Below, piece by piece: positions 12,280-23,497 of a DNA stretch of 64,000 nucleotides. Within the stretch, counting starts at the first letter, position 1; every line of letters starts with the position of its first letter. The stretch is from Liolophura sinensis. Its lineage: Eukaryota > Mollusca > Polyplacophora > Chitonida > Chitonidae. The notes beneath the pieces are model-generated. The model worked only from the letters and a program-made list of their open reading frames with translations. It searched no databases and was not told the DNA's origin. The DNA is taken from assembly GCF_032854445.1 (NCBI RefSeq), contig NC_088302.1:14005338-14069337 (forward strand), in the 5' to 3' direction. Made by a program: the position numbers and the translations under genes.

Positions 12280-12350
12280 ATGAATGAATGAATGATAATG
12301 GCTTAACGCCACATCGGCAATATTTCAGCCATATTGTGACGTAAATGATG
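12280..12350 (-). repeat. Dispersed repeat 3' end with (AATG)n tail
   Basis: GAATGAATGAATG is followed by ATAATGGCTTAACGCCACAT, then CGGCAATATTTCAGCC. This is the reverse complement of a 3' end (TGTGGCGTTAAGCCATAAT plus CATTC tail) seen on the plus strand at 54585-54712 and, diverged, at 58005-58045. It is probably the tail of a LINE or a SINE mobilised by one. The extent beyond about 12350 is unclear. Confidence 0.65.
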
Positions 12351-12799
12351 ACGTACAGGATAAAGTCAGTTCACAATCCTTATATCACATTGCAATCGCT
12401 CGATCTGATCACAACGTTAAGGGTTTTAAAGATATTGTGTCCAGGAACCCGGGAATTGGGCATTTGAAAGGTTTATGTTACACGCTGTCAGGTGGCAAGT
12501 TGACAATTATTAAGATATTTGACGGGATGTAAAATGACTCCCATTTTACTAGTAAGTGACAAGTAAAAGTGCAGTGTACTTTGAAAGTATTCCTTATTTG
12601 CTACATAGCGTAACTGACATGCCTCTACCGCGTATTATGTTCATAGCCAAGGAATGTATGCATGAAAAGCGAAAGATCTGCAACACCATCATTACCTAAT
12701 TGGCATACACAACACGCAATTACTCCACAATACACTTTCCTGGTTGGTAAAAAAATACACTCGACAAATGTAAATCCATCCGATGAATGGTTTTGACGA

Positions 12800-12863
12800 A
12801 AACCATACACACATACACGGATACATACATATGTACATACATACACGCATACACACATATATA
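12800..12863. repeat. Tetranucleotide (ATAC)n microsatellite, left part
   Basis: Imperfect CATA/CACA repeats lead up to the SINE at 12864. Its last 14 bp (12850-12863) recur immediately after the SINE at 13119-13132. Confidence 0.85.
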
Positions 12864-13118
12864 TATTTATTTATTTGATTGTTGTTTTACGCCGTACTCA
12901 ATAATTTTTCAATGATACGACGGAGGCCAGCATTATGGTGGGGGCATAGCCCGGGGGAATACCACGACCATCCGCAGGCTGCTGGCAGACCTTCCCACAT
13001 ACGGCCGGAGAGGAAGTCAGCAACAGCTGGACTTGAACTCACAGCGACCGCATTGGTGACAGACTCTTGTGTCATTACGCTGCGCTAGCGCGCTAATCAA
13101 CCGAGCCACGGGGGCCCC
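12864..13118 (-). repeat. SINE family A, near full length, with target-site duplication
   Basis: On the minus strand it runs GGGGCCCCCGTGGCTCGG, an intact-looking A-box region, a B-box (GAGTTCAAGTCC), the conserved body with the GGCCGTATGTGGGAAGG block and an AAATAAATAAA tail. Both flanks carry the 14 bp TACACACATATATA (12850-12863 and 13119-13132), as expected for LINE-type insertion. The caveat is that the flank is low-complexity. It sits inside a tetranucleotide array. Confidence 0.93.
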
Positions 13119-13345
13119 TACACACATATATACATACATACATACATAGATACATACATAGATACATACATAGATACATACATACATACATACATGCAAT
13201 CATACATACATACATACATACATACATACATACATACATACATACATACATACATACATACATACATGCATGCATGCATGCATGCATACATACATACATG
13301 CATGCATACATACATACATACACACATACACACATACATACATGC
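13119..13345. repeat. Tetranucleotide (CATA)n microsatellite, right part
   Basis: Over 200 bp of CATA repeats with interspersed GATA and CATG units, including CATG clusters at 13266-13286 and 13299-13306. The methionine/cysteine/tyrosine-rich frames across it are artefacts of the 4 bp period. Confidence 0.95.
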
Positions 13346-13673
13346 AGACAGAGATCTCATCTCTTACTGATATAGATGATCTCATCACGTTGTCATACAC
13401 ATGTATAATAGATGTGATAATGTCTGATCACGAGTCAAAGATAGGCCAATAACTGATATATAGATGTGCACTTATATAAAACTTGGCCATTAATGTGCAG
13501 TGCAATATTTTATTAGTGGATTTGAGTACAGCCGGCTTGTCATTCGTAGTCGTTCCATGACAATTATAAAACTATAAAATCCCTGTGCTATGAATACCAG
13601 CCTCCCATAATGTCTAAGTCTCTGTAACATGGTCACAAGTAAATCTTCTACTGTTGTCACACACTGTGTCCTA

Positions 13674-13818
13674 GCTCTGGTTAGCGCACAACAATGACGC
13701 AGGAGCCTATACAGGTATGGTCTTGGGTTTTCCCGGACTCTGCCTGGTTTCTTACCACCATAATGCTGCAGGCCGTCGTATAAGTGAAATATTCTTCAGT
13801 ACAGCGTAAAACACCATA
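13674..13818 (+). repeat. SINE family A with internal deletion
   Basis: It opens with a degraded tRNA-like head (GGTTAGCGCACAACAATGAC, GCAGGAGCCT). It then jumps to the 3' body (GGTCTTGGGTTTTCCCGGAC, CACCATAATGCTG, GTCGTATAAGTGAAATATTC). The B-box and the GGCCGT block are missing. Confidence 0.8.
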
Positions 13819-15241
13819 ATAATTCTGACTTCACCTCACATAATTATCAGCGATTAATAAAGACCTCAACGTCACAATTAACAGAAATGTTCCTGGCGCA
13901 TGGACAGCAAGCCAAACTTCTCTAAGCGCCATTTTCGATTATCTAGTCGGCAGCAGTTGGCATCGTCCCCAAAAAAGTAAACTCGTGGAACGTTTGGATG
14001 AAAACCAACATGGATGCCATTAAATGGGAATTTTGCCTGGACCATGGTGCTTGGGTGCGTGTAAGTTTTCTTATGGACTAAGAATCTCCGAGGTCAGGTG
14101 CCTTTGCAATGTTAATATGAGTTAAATGTGATGTCAACACAACATTTTGAGAAATTCTCGATCAGTGACCTCGAATAAGGTACAATTAACATCACTGCAT
14201 TTTCTATTGCCTAATTTTGCTAAAGTTATGGTGCTACAGGGCACATTTTTTGCAGCTATTGAACCATTTAGGTGTGAATGAACAGTTAGAATTAAACCTT
14301 AACTTAGGCCATATTTCACCGGTTACGTGTGACAATTTGCCAGCTATCACACTGTGGTCGCTACTCTGGTTTTACTCTGTATGCTGTCTGTTTGTAATTA
14401 TGTTGAGAACTTGTTTGGGGGTTTCACCTTCACGTTTTGTTTTTGAACTATGAATAGAAAGAACAATAAGGAACTATTTTTTAAAAAAAGAAGATAACCT
14501 TCATTTTAGGAAGAGCAACCTTTTTCATCCTTGCAACGGAATGACGTGATTGTGTCGGTTACATGAGTCTGACAAGGGCCTGTAACCACTAGACCACGTG
14601 CATGAAGACCTCCTTTTCAGATCCGCCCAAAAACATGGAATTGTACAAGCTACAGTTGCCTGACCAACCTCATAACTCCGTCACTTCAACTTTATGTAGA
14701 AGGTAATATGTCACAGAGAGAAACGAGTAATATACATGTACATAATTGTCTTTAATAACCTTTGGAATATAAAGGACACTGTGGCAAATTTATTTGGCAG
14801 ATCCTTAAACTTTGCCAAAATTACTTTATCATCCTTAAACTTCGCCGAAAGAGCCTTTAAACAGACTGGCTTTCAAGCCAGAAAGTGGATAGGAATATTT
14901 ATCATTGTACTTCACTGTCTGCAAGAATGCATCTTCATTAACAGAGAGTCTGCCCAATGTGTGTTTATGCCAATGGCGTAATCTTGAAGCAAAGATAAAT
15001 GGGATGGTTACAGTGTCTCGTGTCCGCTATTTACTTAACCAGGGGTAATACTCAGTGACAACGCCATGATAAAGCCTGGGACCAGTTGATCAAAAGTGTA
15101 TCAAAACCCTGGCATAGACCCTAAGTCCAGTTTTCTCTTAAAATACAAAACAATTCGGACTTACGTCCAGACTTAAATTAATATCGAAATTAACAACAAG
15201 CATACTTTGAGGTACAGTCCTGCTTCGTTTTCCTACCAAGT
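13819..15241. other. Non-coding stretch with one MT copy
   Basis: No gene recognised. The MT copy at 14183-14405 is listed separately. Near 14801-14850 a 25-30 bp segment (TCCTTAAACTTTGCC and TCCTTAAACTTCGCC) is present twice in tandem. Confidence 0.55.
14183..14405 (+). repeat. Dispersed repeat MT
   Basis: Contains CATCACTGCATTTT, CCTAATTTTGC, AACAGTTAGAATTAAACC, CACCGGTTACGTGTGACA and CTATCACACTGTGGTCGCTA in order. The set recurs at 55382-55780 and, reversed, at 35275-35430 and 52080-52310. I cannot assign the family. No coding capacity is visible. Confidence 0.7.
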
Positions 15242-15343
15242 GATTTGATTTGATACTTGTTTTCACGCTATACTCACGAATTTTCCACTTATATGATGGC
15301 GGTCAGTATTATGCCTGATGCACTTTCCCATATGTGACTTGGA
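15242..15343 (-). repeat. SINE family A, diverged 3' fragment
   Basis: CTTGTTTTCACGCTATACTC, then ATTTTCCACTTATATGATGG, then CGGTCAGTATTATG. These match the family A 3' body with a large internal deletion after 15320. Confidence 0.65.
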
Positions 15344-15477
15344 GGTATGCGCAATATATTGATGCAAGACAAGTGCTCTTGGCCGCTTATTGTCACCAAG
15401 GTCCCAACAGCCGTGAAAGTGAGAGATTTACAAATTGTCTGTTCAAGGTACCCTTTCAAACTGCATCATTTCATTTA

Positions 15478-15640
15478 TTCTTTTAAATATTTGACTGGTG
15501 TTTAACGTTGCACTCAAGAATTGACTTCTACAGTCAGGTTTATGGGTGGCTTGAACCGTAGTACCAAGATGAATCTCCGTCACTCGACAGATACCTGACA
15601 AATAGCTAATTTAAAGCCTCAGCCGAATTTAATGATCAGA
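15478..15640 (-). repeat. SINE-related element, variant body
   Basis: GACTGGTGTTTAACGTTGCA and CTCAAGAATTGACTTCTACA are followed by GTCAGGTTTATGGGTGG. It differs from standard family A in carrying CAGGTTTATGG instead of CAGCATTATGG. The same variant occurs at 49805-49915, so this may be a separate subfamily. Confidence 0.55.
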
Positions 15641-15782
15641 CTCAACCAAAAGACAGTCGGGAATGCATACTACTTCGTAACGTGTAAATGTGTTCTTTTT
15701 CTATGTGTAATTATATAGACTTGTGGATTGACTTCATCTAGTCGGGTACCAATACATATATACAATTAAAACATAATAATAA

Positions 15783-15935
15783 TTATTTATTTATTTATTT
15801 AAAGAGAATCTGGGTGTTTTAAGTTGTACTCAACAATATATTACTAATATGGCGGTGTTCAGATTTACAATTAGGGGAAACCAAGTAGAGCCCTCGGGAA
15901 ACCAACACATATCTGACAGACCTCTTGACTTAAAA
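15783..15935 (-). repeat. SINE family A-like, strongly diverged
   Basis: TATTTATTTATTTATTT is followed by GGGTGTTTTAAGTTGTACTC, then ATGGCGGTGTTCAG, then a remnant of the CCCGGGGGAAACC block (AGCCCTCGGGAAACC). Confidence 0.6.
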
Positions 15936-16014
15936 CCTTTATAAATAAATTTAATCTTCACAAAATTTGGAAATGCAAGTCCCCTTTGTTGTTGTCCTTG
16001 AGCCTTTGCTAGCA

Positions 16015-16122
16015 ACCATGTGGTTGCAATATTGCCGATGTGGAGTTAAGCTTACCCCTTAATTCATTCTTGAGTTGTTAAGTACGACGTTAAACCCCAA
16101 GCACTCACTCACTCACTCACCC
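16015..16122 (+). repeat. SINE/LINE family B 3' end with (CACT)n tail
   Basis: GTTGTTAAGTACGACGTTAA is followed by ACCCCAAGCACTCACTCACTC. This is the reverse complement of the end at 2771. Just upstream, GCCGATGTGGAGTTAAGC resembles the other tail type (GCCGATGTGGCGTTAAGC). Confidence 0.75.
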
Positions 16123-16751
16123 ACTCTCGAGTTCATGTGTTTGCTAAGGGTAACAAATGAACTGCATATTTCATGTTTCAAAACTCTCTTTAAGCAGTTT
16201 ACTTGTGATCCTGGCAGATCACCATTAATTTAACTGACATGTATCATGTTTCTGAAGGCAAAGATTCAGACAAAAGCCACGGGGTTGCTAAGGTATGCTA
16301 TCTTTAACCAGTCATGTAATAAAGAAACATGTCAACTGTGAAATAGGAACAGCGAGATCAAGGTGTACTGCATAATACCACACGATAGCTTGTTGATCAG
16401 TGCAGCACCATAGAGTGTTCGCGTTGGACAAAACTTCGCCCTGTTTTGTGGCGAGTTAATGAAACGGTAAATGACACTGGGCTCAGATTTTAAACTCCAT
16501 TCCTCTACGCCTTATAAAAAAAAATTGCCGCTGTGCTCAAGAAAACTAGCATCATTACACCGCAGGCTGCATTAAAGGAAATATAATGTTCGTTGGAGAA
16601 CTTCTTGTCTTTCTGCCAAACACGTGGGGAAGTGGGTTTACCTCGGCAGACCACTTTTCTCCACTTATAAAACTGACTGTCATCATATAGGAAAAATACT
16701 GATTATGACGTAAAGAATAATGCGACTTATTCAAGATAAGTCCTGGGACAA

Positions 16752-17049
16752 ATACCCGAAACCAAAACTCGGCATGTAATTAGAACGTTAAAAGAATTAG
16801 TATAACCAGAGCAGAGACGACAGTGGGAACGTGGCAATTTGAAAGCCGGCATTTTGTCAATTTACCTAGTTTAGGCTTCTGTTCTAAATGTTCATGTAAA
16901 TTTCTTAAATAGTAGCATCTTTAAATACAAGCCTCAAAAATTGACAAAATGCCGGCTTTCAAATTGCCACGTTCCCACTGTCGTCTCTGCTCTGGTTATA
17001 CTAATTCTTTTAACGTTCTAATTACATCCCGAGTTTTGGTTTCGGGTAT
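16752..17049. repeat. Long inverted repeat (hairpin) with 112 bp arms
   Basis: Left arm 16752-16863 and right arm 16938-17049 are reverse complements with one mismatch, around 16773. A 74 nt loop lies between. The arm includes AACCAGAGCAGAGACGACAG and GAAAGCCGGCATTTTGTC. The loop has GTTCATGTAAATTTCTTAAA and TAGTAGC, which are MT landmarks in reverse orientation. The arm also resembles the MT segment CTATCACACTGTGGTCGCTA. So the hairpin seems built from MT sequence. It could be a foldback element or a local inverted duplication. Confidence 0.93.
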
Positions 17050-17079
17050 ATACCTTACAACATGGAAAACTTTGTCTTT

Positions 17080-17165
17080 GGGAGTTAGTGTTAAACGTTG
17101 TTTTGGAAATGGATCTTGCCATTATCGACTTGGAAAGCCCTTTACGGACTATGAATGATATATGA
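17080..17165 (+). repeat. MT-associated fragment next to the hairpin
   Basis: TTAAACGTTGTTTTGGAAAT and GGATCTTGCC match 55190-55220 (CAAACGTTGTTTTGGAAATT). The following AAAGCCCTTTACGG resembles 55789-55803 (AACGCCCTTTATGG). Confidence 0.6.
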
Positions 17166-17735
17166 ATGTCGAACGCTTATATTCAAGCATTTCCGGTTTA
17201 TGACTTAAGTCTCCAATAGCTTGATACATATAAGTTCTGGTGTTGCGATTAATTAAGGCCAACAGCGTGCATAAACGAACTGTGTCATCTCCCATTAAAC
17301 CAGAGCACGCTCCTAAACTGTACAAAACCTCGTTACATACGTAGTACCCAGTGTCTTATATCAGAGACTGTCTCCACGAGGCCAGTCTTTGATGCTATTC
17401 TTATCTTTTCTCTATTCCCTGGTACAATTATCTGGCGTTATACATCAGCGTACCGTTCCGGCTATGCCTCGTAACAAGCTTCCTGATTTGTCGGGAAGAC
17501 CTTTGCCAGTTCCGCTGACTGATAATCTCCTAGAAATACTTGCCTGAGTGTTTTTTTTTCAACTGCGTGATATTACGTGAAACAGCGTGACTTAAATATA
17601 TCTTGTTTCTTGGAACAAACTGGAAAGATCGACGATATGTTCCAACCATATACGTATACTACTTCACATATTTGTTTATTAAATTCATAATTTCTTTAGC
17701 GACGTAAACTCTTGACCATACATACATACATTTCT

Positions 17736-17945
17736 TTAGTTATTTATTCTTTTTTTTTGTGAGGTTTTACCCCGGACTCAAGAGTATTTCATTTCTACAA
17801 ACGTGATCGGACAGGAAAACGGACAGAGCAAGTTTCTGGACTGGTAGCTGACAAACCGTGTAGTCAGACCGCGAGAGCTGGCTTCGAACTATTGACTTCA
17901 TTCATCATGGCAAAGCCGTCTGCCTATACAACTCGCCAGACAACT
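17736..17945 (-). repeat. SINE-like element, old copy with tRNA-like head
   Basis: A T-rich left end precedes GAGGTTTTACCCCGGACTCA and AGAGTATTTCATTTC, then a B-box-like GGCTTCGAACTATTG about 150 bp on. It is substantially diverged from family A in the body. Confidence 0.55.
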
Positions 17946-19379
17946 AAGACAGACACGGAAACAGTCCTAAAAACAGATTCTCACCGGACGATCCGAACTC
18001 TCCATGTTGATATCTTGTGTGATGTCTGGGCTCAAAATTTAAAATGAACACATATGGCCTTTGCATGATATCATTTAAACCATACTTTTTCTGAGGCATA
18101 ATATGACCATGTGTAAGGAGTATTAAATATATCATCTCACTTGGGAAAGGAAAGCTTTGAAAGCGGTTTCAATTCGTGTTCCGGGTCAATTTTCTACCCT
18201 GATTACAACATGGAAAACGATTGTCTGACCAATGTCCCGAAACATGGTAGTCAGGTCCTGGATACACAGCACGTTTCTCAGCGAAGCTTCACGTTGCTTT
18301 TGTTTCATACTGCATGTATTTTCCGTACATATTTATACACAACACCTGGATATATTTTACGACCAAAAAGTACTGCAAATACTACCGTAGGATAATAGGA
18401 ATGCATGTACTAAAATATTGTACAAATATAATTTACCTGTTGTGGTTTAACAGAGCTGAATTACAATTGATTTGCGCTCACTCATTTCACCTGTAATCTT
18501 ACATAATGTTATTGTACATTTCATCGGTATTTGATAGTTAATAGCACTTTGGCTGCGGAAAAACTTGAGATCGTACTTTTACACCTTGCATATGTAACTG
18601 AAAATGGCTGTGCATTTACTGCCAGAAGATATTGGTTATCTACGGGGAAAACTAGCTCAAACTACCCGCACATTTTGGTGTAAAAATACAAAAATATAAT
18701 TGCAGAGTAAAATATGGGGTAACTTTAGGGTGACACCAACGTGCCAATACAACAATAAGACACCTTTTCCCGCGTAAATGGCCACTCCGGCCAAAGCTGG
18801 GCAGGCCATCGTTCTTTTGCATTACCTGTGTACATATTCTCCGTGACCCTCACATAAAACCTCATGGTGAAGGCAGAGACAAATTACACATTGCACAGCT
18901 AAAGCGCGAATTACATTATGCCGTAATGGCTCCCTTTGAATTTAGGATTTCAGAATAAAACACTGATCGAGAAGAAAAGCCCTCTGTGGTGTCTTCTAGC
19001 GGTGTCATAGAACATTCAGTCAAATGTTTCCCTATATAACCCACATTCGCAGTGAGATCTAATAAAACAGGTCTATTGGACGCCTAGGCTGCGTAATATT
19101 CCTTCTTCCCGCTGGCAAAATTGGCTTTCATGGTGAAATCAGACCTTTGATGTATCAACGTGAGTCGATGTCAAGTTCAAATGTATACGAAAGATCTGAT
19201 ATTAGTTGATAGCGACCTGTCATCTTTTTCAATAAAAATGTTAACAACCGTAAATATCGACTTTCTATGACACTTATCGTACAGAATGGCTCACAAAAAG
19301 GGTTGCATTATTTCTGTAAAGATGATTTAGCCAGTACATTAACTATGATAACGTTCTCTAAACCAATAGTCCCTATTCG
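17946..19379. other. Non-coding stretch, no gene recognised
   Basis: Open frames of 60-97 codons at 17944-18496 and 19267-19560 have no recognisable domains. Nothing else stands out. Confidence 0.55.
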
Positions 19380-19428
19380 AGTGCCGCGGAAAGGACCTGG
19401 TATGGTTTGGCGGAGAATCGGCCTCAGT
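19380..19428 (+). repeat. Inverted repeat pair, left member
   Basis: The segment GACCTGGTATGGTTTGGCGG plus AGAATCGG is matched on the opposite strand at 20340-20386 (AACCTGGTACGGTAAGGCGG plus AGAATCGG when reverse-complemented). The two lie 0.9 kb apart. Confidence 0.6.
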
Positions 19429-20339
19429 TCAATACACTGTGCACCTCAAGAAACGAAACTAACCATAGCTGTGAGTGACAACTGCCGACACACTAATGAA
19501 GGCACTTCTTTTTCAGTTCTGTATTACCCTTCTCGCCCTGCTTTTTTCTGTCAAACTTGAGACCTACAAAGCTCCAAACATTCACTGAAAAGATGTATAC
19601 GTCACAAATCAAGAAATAGTAGCCTACTCCCGTCACACTGAAAAGCTCTTTTTTAAATTTAGGCACTGCGGAGTGGGGAAAATCCCCTACCACAAATGTA
19701 ACTTTCTGAAAAATTCTTGAGCACGCAGTTATGCACCAATCAATTCGATAAATATATAACAAATGTAACATTCAGCCTTGCACTTCTGTTACGAATAACG
19801 GCGTTAATGCGAGTGGCAGATGGACGGTCGCCTGCATTTACGTGTGACTTCGTTATAGTTGCTACACGTTACACGGTAATTCCATCTTAGCAACTATTCA
19901 TTCTAATTCATGACAACACTTATTTAATGCAAGGTGGCCAATATCTTTACTCACACAAAAATTATGTTTCCAAACCAAACAAAAAGAGCAACAATGACTC
20001 CTGTTCTTTAAGGTGAGTTGGTTAGTTCAGTGTACTATGAATTATGCCTGGTAGCCAATGGTAGAAATACGGATTTTAAATTTGCCAAAATATAACAAAA
20101 TTGATCACGTTATAAAATTTATGTTTTACAAGTGAAAACTTAAAACAAAACTTTGACAGCAAGTAGAAATACACACATGAAGGTTTCAGCAAAGATATAT
20201 TTCTGGTTAACGTTTATCTTCATACTGTAAATTAAAACACATTGCCTCGTTTGAACGAAAAATCGACCAAGTTGTATATTTACAATTTGGAAATTTACGC
20301 AATTGTGTCCCGATATTGAAATTTGCGCTTTCTTGTCGT

Positions 20340-20386
20340 ACGTCTCTGGAACCGATTCTCCGCCTTACCGTACCAGGTTCTTGCGC
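20340..20386 (-). repeat. Inverted repeat pair, right member
   Basis: Partner of 19380-19428. It lies directly upstream of a SINE family A tail, so part of it could be a diverged SINE body, although the standard body does not contain this string. Confidence 0.55.
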
Positions 20387-20401
20387 GGGAGTGGCGTCGA
20401 T

Positions 20402-20478
20402 TACTCCCACCATAATGCCGTCGTATAAGTAAAATATTTTTCAGTAATACACGAATCAAACAGATAAATAAATAAACG
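20402..20478 (+). repeat. SINE family A, 3' fragment
   Basis: TCCCACCATAATGCCGTCGT, ATAAGTAAAATATTTTTCAG and a CAGATAAATAAATAAA tail. It is 5'-truncated. Confidence 0.8.
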
Positions 20479-20999
20479 AGTCGATTTATTTCGGTATTTT
20501 TGTACGTACCAATGCATGCGATTGTTTGAAATATTTCAATACATTGCCCAAAATAACACTGATCTAGTGTTGTTGAAATGATGTTGACGAGCTCTGGAAA
20601 ACATCCCATCGATTGATTTCCTCATAAAGTCAGCCAGTCCTGAGCACATATTTGGGAGCTGTTCCTGTCTTTTGTTAAAGGTTTCTAACAACAGCACCCG
20701 TTTTATCTGGCATTGTGCTGAATTATTTTACATTCGCTCTGAAAACATAAAGACGAGTTCATTAGCTGGGTGTCTGTAAGCTAGGTCAGGGTTTCGAGCT
20801 GTCTGTAGCATGTACATAGAATTTACTGAACGTTCTATCTCGACACGGAGCAATTAACCTTTACGTGTCGCTGGAGGTTGGAAATGACAAAAAAAAAAAC
20901 TAGGACGTGTGGGCAGTGGCACAGCATTCCAAGCCGGGTTTTTACTCTGCACTCTGTCATTCTCGTCACGTCAACTACTGCATAAATTTAAAAGAAAAG

Positions 21000-21080
21000 T
21001 CCCACCATAATGCTAGCCGCCGTCGTATGGGTGAAATATTCTTGAAGACGTCGTAAAACACCAATCAAATAAATACATAA
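21000..21080 (+). repeat. SINE family A, 5'-truncated 3' end
   Basis: TCCCACCATAATGCTAGCCG, then GGTGAAATATTCTTGAAGAC, then AAAACACCAATCAAATAAA. The tail is intact. The start at the CCCACCATAATG position resembles the copies at 20402 and 55078. Confidence 0.85.
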
Positions 21081-22388
21081 AGTAAAAGAAAAAAGGACAA
21101 TGACCCACGAGCCTCTGAGATTCGTTTGTATGTTGTGTTTGTTTTAATAATAGTTTAAATTTTAGCTAAATCGGCTCTCTATCATTGATTGAAGATTTCA
21201 AAATATTTTGGATTTTGCATCGCGACAAAAAAAAAGCCTCGCCGCGAAACCAAATATATGTCAATGCATGATTTAAACTCAGGAACTAACAAAACATGCA
21301 CGAGGATGGGGGATGGATTAAAAAATTGATGTACAATGTAAATGTCATAAACAGCAATATTTTCAGCCCATCATGGCAAGACTTGCTTTTATTATGCATG
21401 AAGTAAATAAGTAATATTACAAAGCAATACAACGGTTTGGAATTGGTCTCCGGACATTTTGATCCTTGTGACCCACCCACAGAAAAAAGTAGATTTCAAA
21501 TTCCTTTTGTTCAGCTTTGTTTGAGGGATCTCTATTTATAAACTCCGTAGTTTGAGATCGGATGCAGTCTTTTCACCGTTAAGGTAAAGATGAAAAAAAC
21601 AAATACTGATAGGTTTTCAGATAGTCGGCCTTGTCATTTGTTATCAGCTTAAAACAGAATCACCGACACATAGTTTCTTAAGAAAGTGGAGAGAACAACA
21701 TACGTTGTCACATAGTGATTGTCAGCCATTATTAATTTGGAGCCTGGGTCAGTGTTTATTAAACTCAGCTTTATACTGACGATGTCTTATTCAAGATTTT
21801 GAATAGGTGACTCGTGACCAAAAATTTCATTCATCGCCAACCTGCACAATTTTAAATCAAGTTTTTTAAACGATCCCTAATGACTGCAAAAGCAGGTCAC
21901 GAAAAAAGCAATGGTTGTGCTAAGTTTTCGAATTGTCGTATTCACTCCAGCAGAATCGTCTAATCGACTGCCACCTTTCATTTGCAACCCGGTGTTCAAA
22001 AGTTTAAATTCAACGTTTAATCTGCAACATAATCACATGCAGTTTAGATGTCGACACAGCGAGAGGTAAATCTGGAAAAAGTACGATAGTACGATGGTCA
22101 TCGGTAAATGACCATCTCAGAATAGAATGACCTTTTCTTTGTGTTTTTGGCATTTTTCAAGTAGGTCAAAAGAGTGTGATCCTACCAACAAAGAAGTGGA
22201 GTTCTGATGGCGAGCTCTGTGTAAAACACACGCTCACACTTATCACTGCTATTGTGAATGATTTACAAACATGCGAATGTTCTACTGAAGCATAGGCGGC
22301 GTCAGCAGCTGTCCAGGGGTTCGGATCGGATGAACCCGTCTGTCAATAAGATTTAACCTTAGTTCTTCAGGTCAACCCTAGTGTTTAT
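21081..22388. other. Non-coding stretch, no gene recognised
   Basis: AT-rich, with no supported exon, RNA gene or tandem array. Confidence 0.55.
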
Positions 22389-22482
22389 ATTATTTATTTG
22401 CGTGTCTTTTGCTTGGTGTTTTACGCCGTGGTCAAGAATATTTCGCTTATACGACTAGGTACCTGGCAGACCTTCCCACGAA
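22389..22482 (-). repeat. SINE family A with internal deletion
   Basis: TATTATTTATTTGCG is followed by GGTGTTTTACGCCGTGGTCA, AGAATATTTCGCTTATACGA, and then directly by ACCTGGCAGACCTTCCCACG. The GGCCAGCATTATGG to CCATCCGCAGG part is lost. Confidence 0.8.
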
Positions 22483-23133
22483 ACCACATATTCAAAAGGC
22501 GCAGTATTTTAATCTCAACGATAAATTATGTACATGTGTTCCGCAAAAGACTCTATAATATGAATGTCTTTTGTTCAGAGAAATATAATGTTGTGAATTC
22601 TGATAAATGAGAGAAATCTTCACTCTAAAACATGGCACTAAACAGTAATTGTGATGATGGAAGACATCGCCGTATCAACTTTACATCACCATTTTAGACA
22701 AACGGGTCGCGTAAACGTTTCTTTTGCGCTCATTTAGAGGTAATGATGATGAATGTATAGAAAGGTCCTAATTCTTTTTCTGGAACATTATTTAACTTTG
22801 TGAGTTGATGCTGTCTTTACATCGTCATGAACACACATTTTAAAACATGTAGCAATAGCACTCGTGACACTCTTGTTGACTAAATTTATAATAACAGTTC
22901 TGTTTCAAGCAATACGGAAAAACGTAACCTTTAACCAAAACAGCATTTATTTATTGATCTACTTAGGGTGTTTTCTTGGGATTTGAACCAACGACCTCTT
23001 CCGTGGCAATAAGTTCGATGGCTCAGCAAACGAGGGTCCTCAAATGTGCCCAGGAGATCTCAAACTGCGTTCATTCTTGTCTTTTGACTCAAAATAAAAA
23101 CGTATGAACAAAATAAATTTTGGCGTAATGTTT
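22483..23133. other. Non-coding stretch, no gene recognised
   Basis: Nothing supported beyond AT-rich unique-looking sequence. Confidence 0.5.
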
Positions 23134-23290
23134 TCAAATAGGTGTTAAATTATTAGCACATGGTACAAAATGACATGTCATGTCATGACTGGTATCTTCG
23201 CCATGATACTTTAATGGCAGCTGCACCTTAACTACATGGACTCGTCCTGTCACAAGAAGACAATATGTACATGCAATGTAAAGGACTATA
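23134..23290 (+). repeat. Family C element body fragment
   Basis: GACTGGTATCTTCGCCATGA, TACTTTAATGGCAGC, ACATGGACTCGTCCTGTCAC and AAGAAGACA match, in order and orientation, the body of the family C element at 7034-7135. The tRNA-like head is absent. Confidence 0.6.
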
Positions 23291-23425
23291 GCACAGAAAG
23301 ACGACAGCATAGAGCAGCGACGACAACTTACCTCTGATAGGGTGTTATTCCAACTGTTCGTGTAAATGCTTAAACAGTAGCAAATTACACGCCCCCTGGC
23401 ACCATGACACGGAGAAATTATGTAC
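23291..23425 (-). repeat. Dispersed repeat MT, reverse orientation
   Basis: ACCTCTGATAGGGTGTTATT, CCAACTGTTCGTGTAAATGC and TTAAACAGTAGCAAATTACA match the copies at 35340-35415 and 52190-52240. Confidence 0.7.
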
Positions 23426-23497
23426 AAAAATATGCGGTGAGGTTAATTGCAGTTTTATCAACGTTACTGGTCTAGAATAACGCAAAATGCTGAATTA

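Noticed and set aside
12887-13075. Small protein sharing sequence with frames at 11024, 33472 and 56863
   Set aside because: The shared peptide is the translated SINE family A body, not a protein family.
13093-13400. Several Met/Cys/Tyr-rich minus-strand frames
   Set aside because: Products of the 4 bp CATA repeat; a 4 bp period keeps any stop-free phase open.
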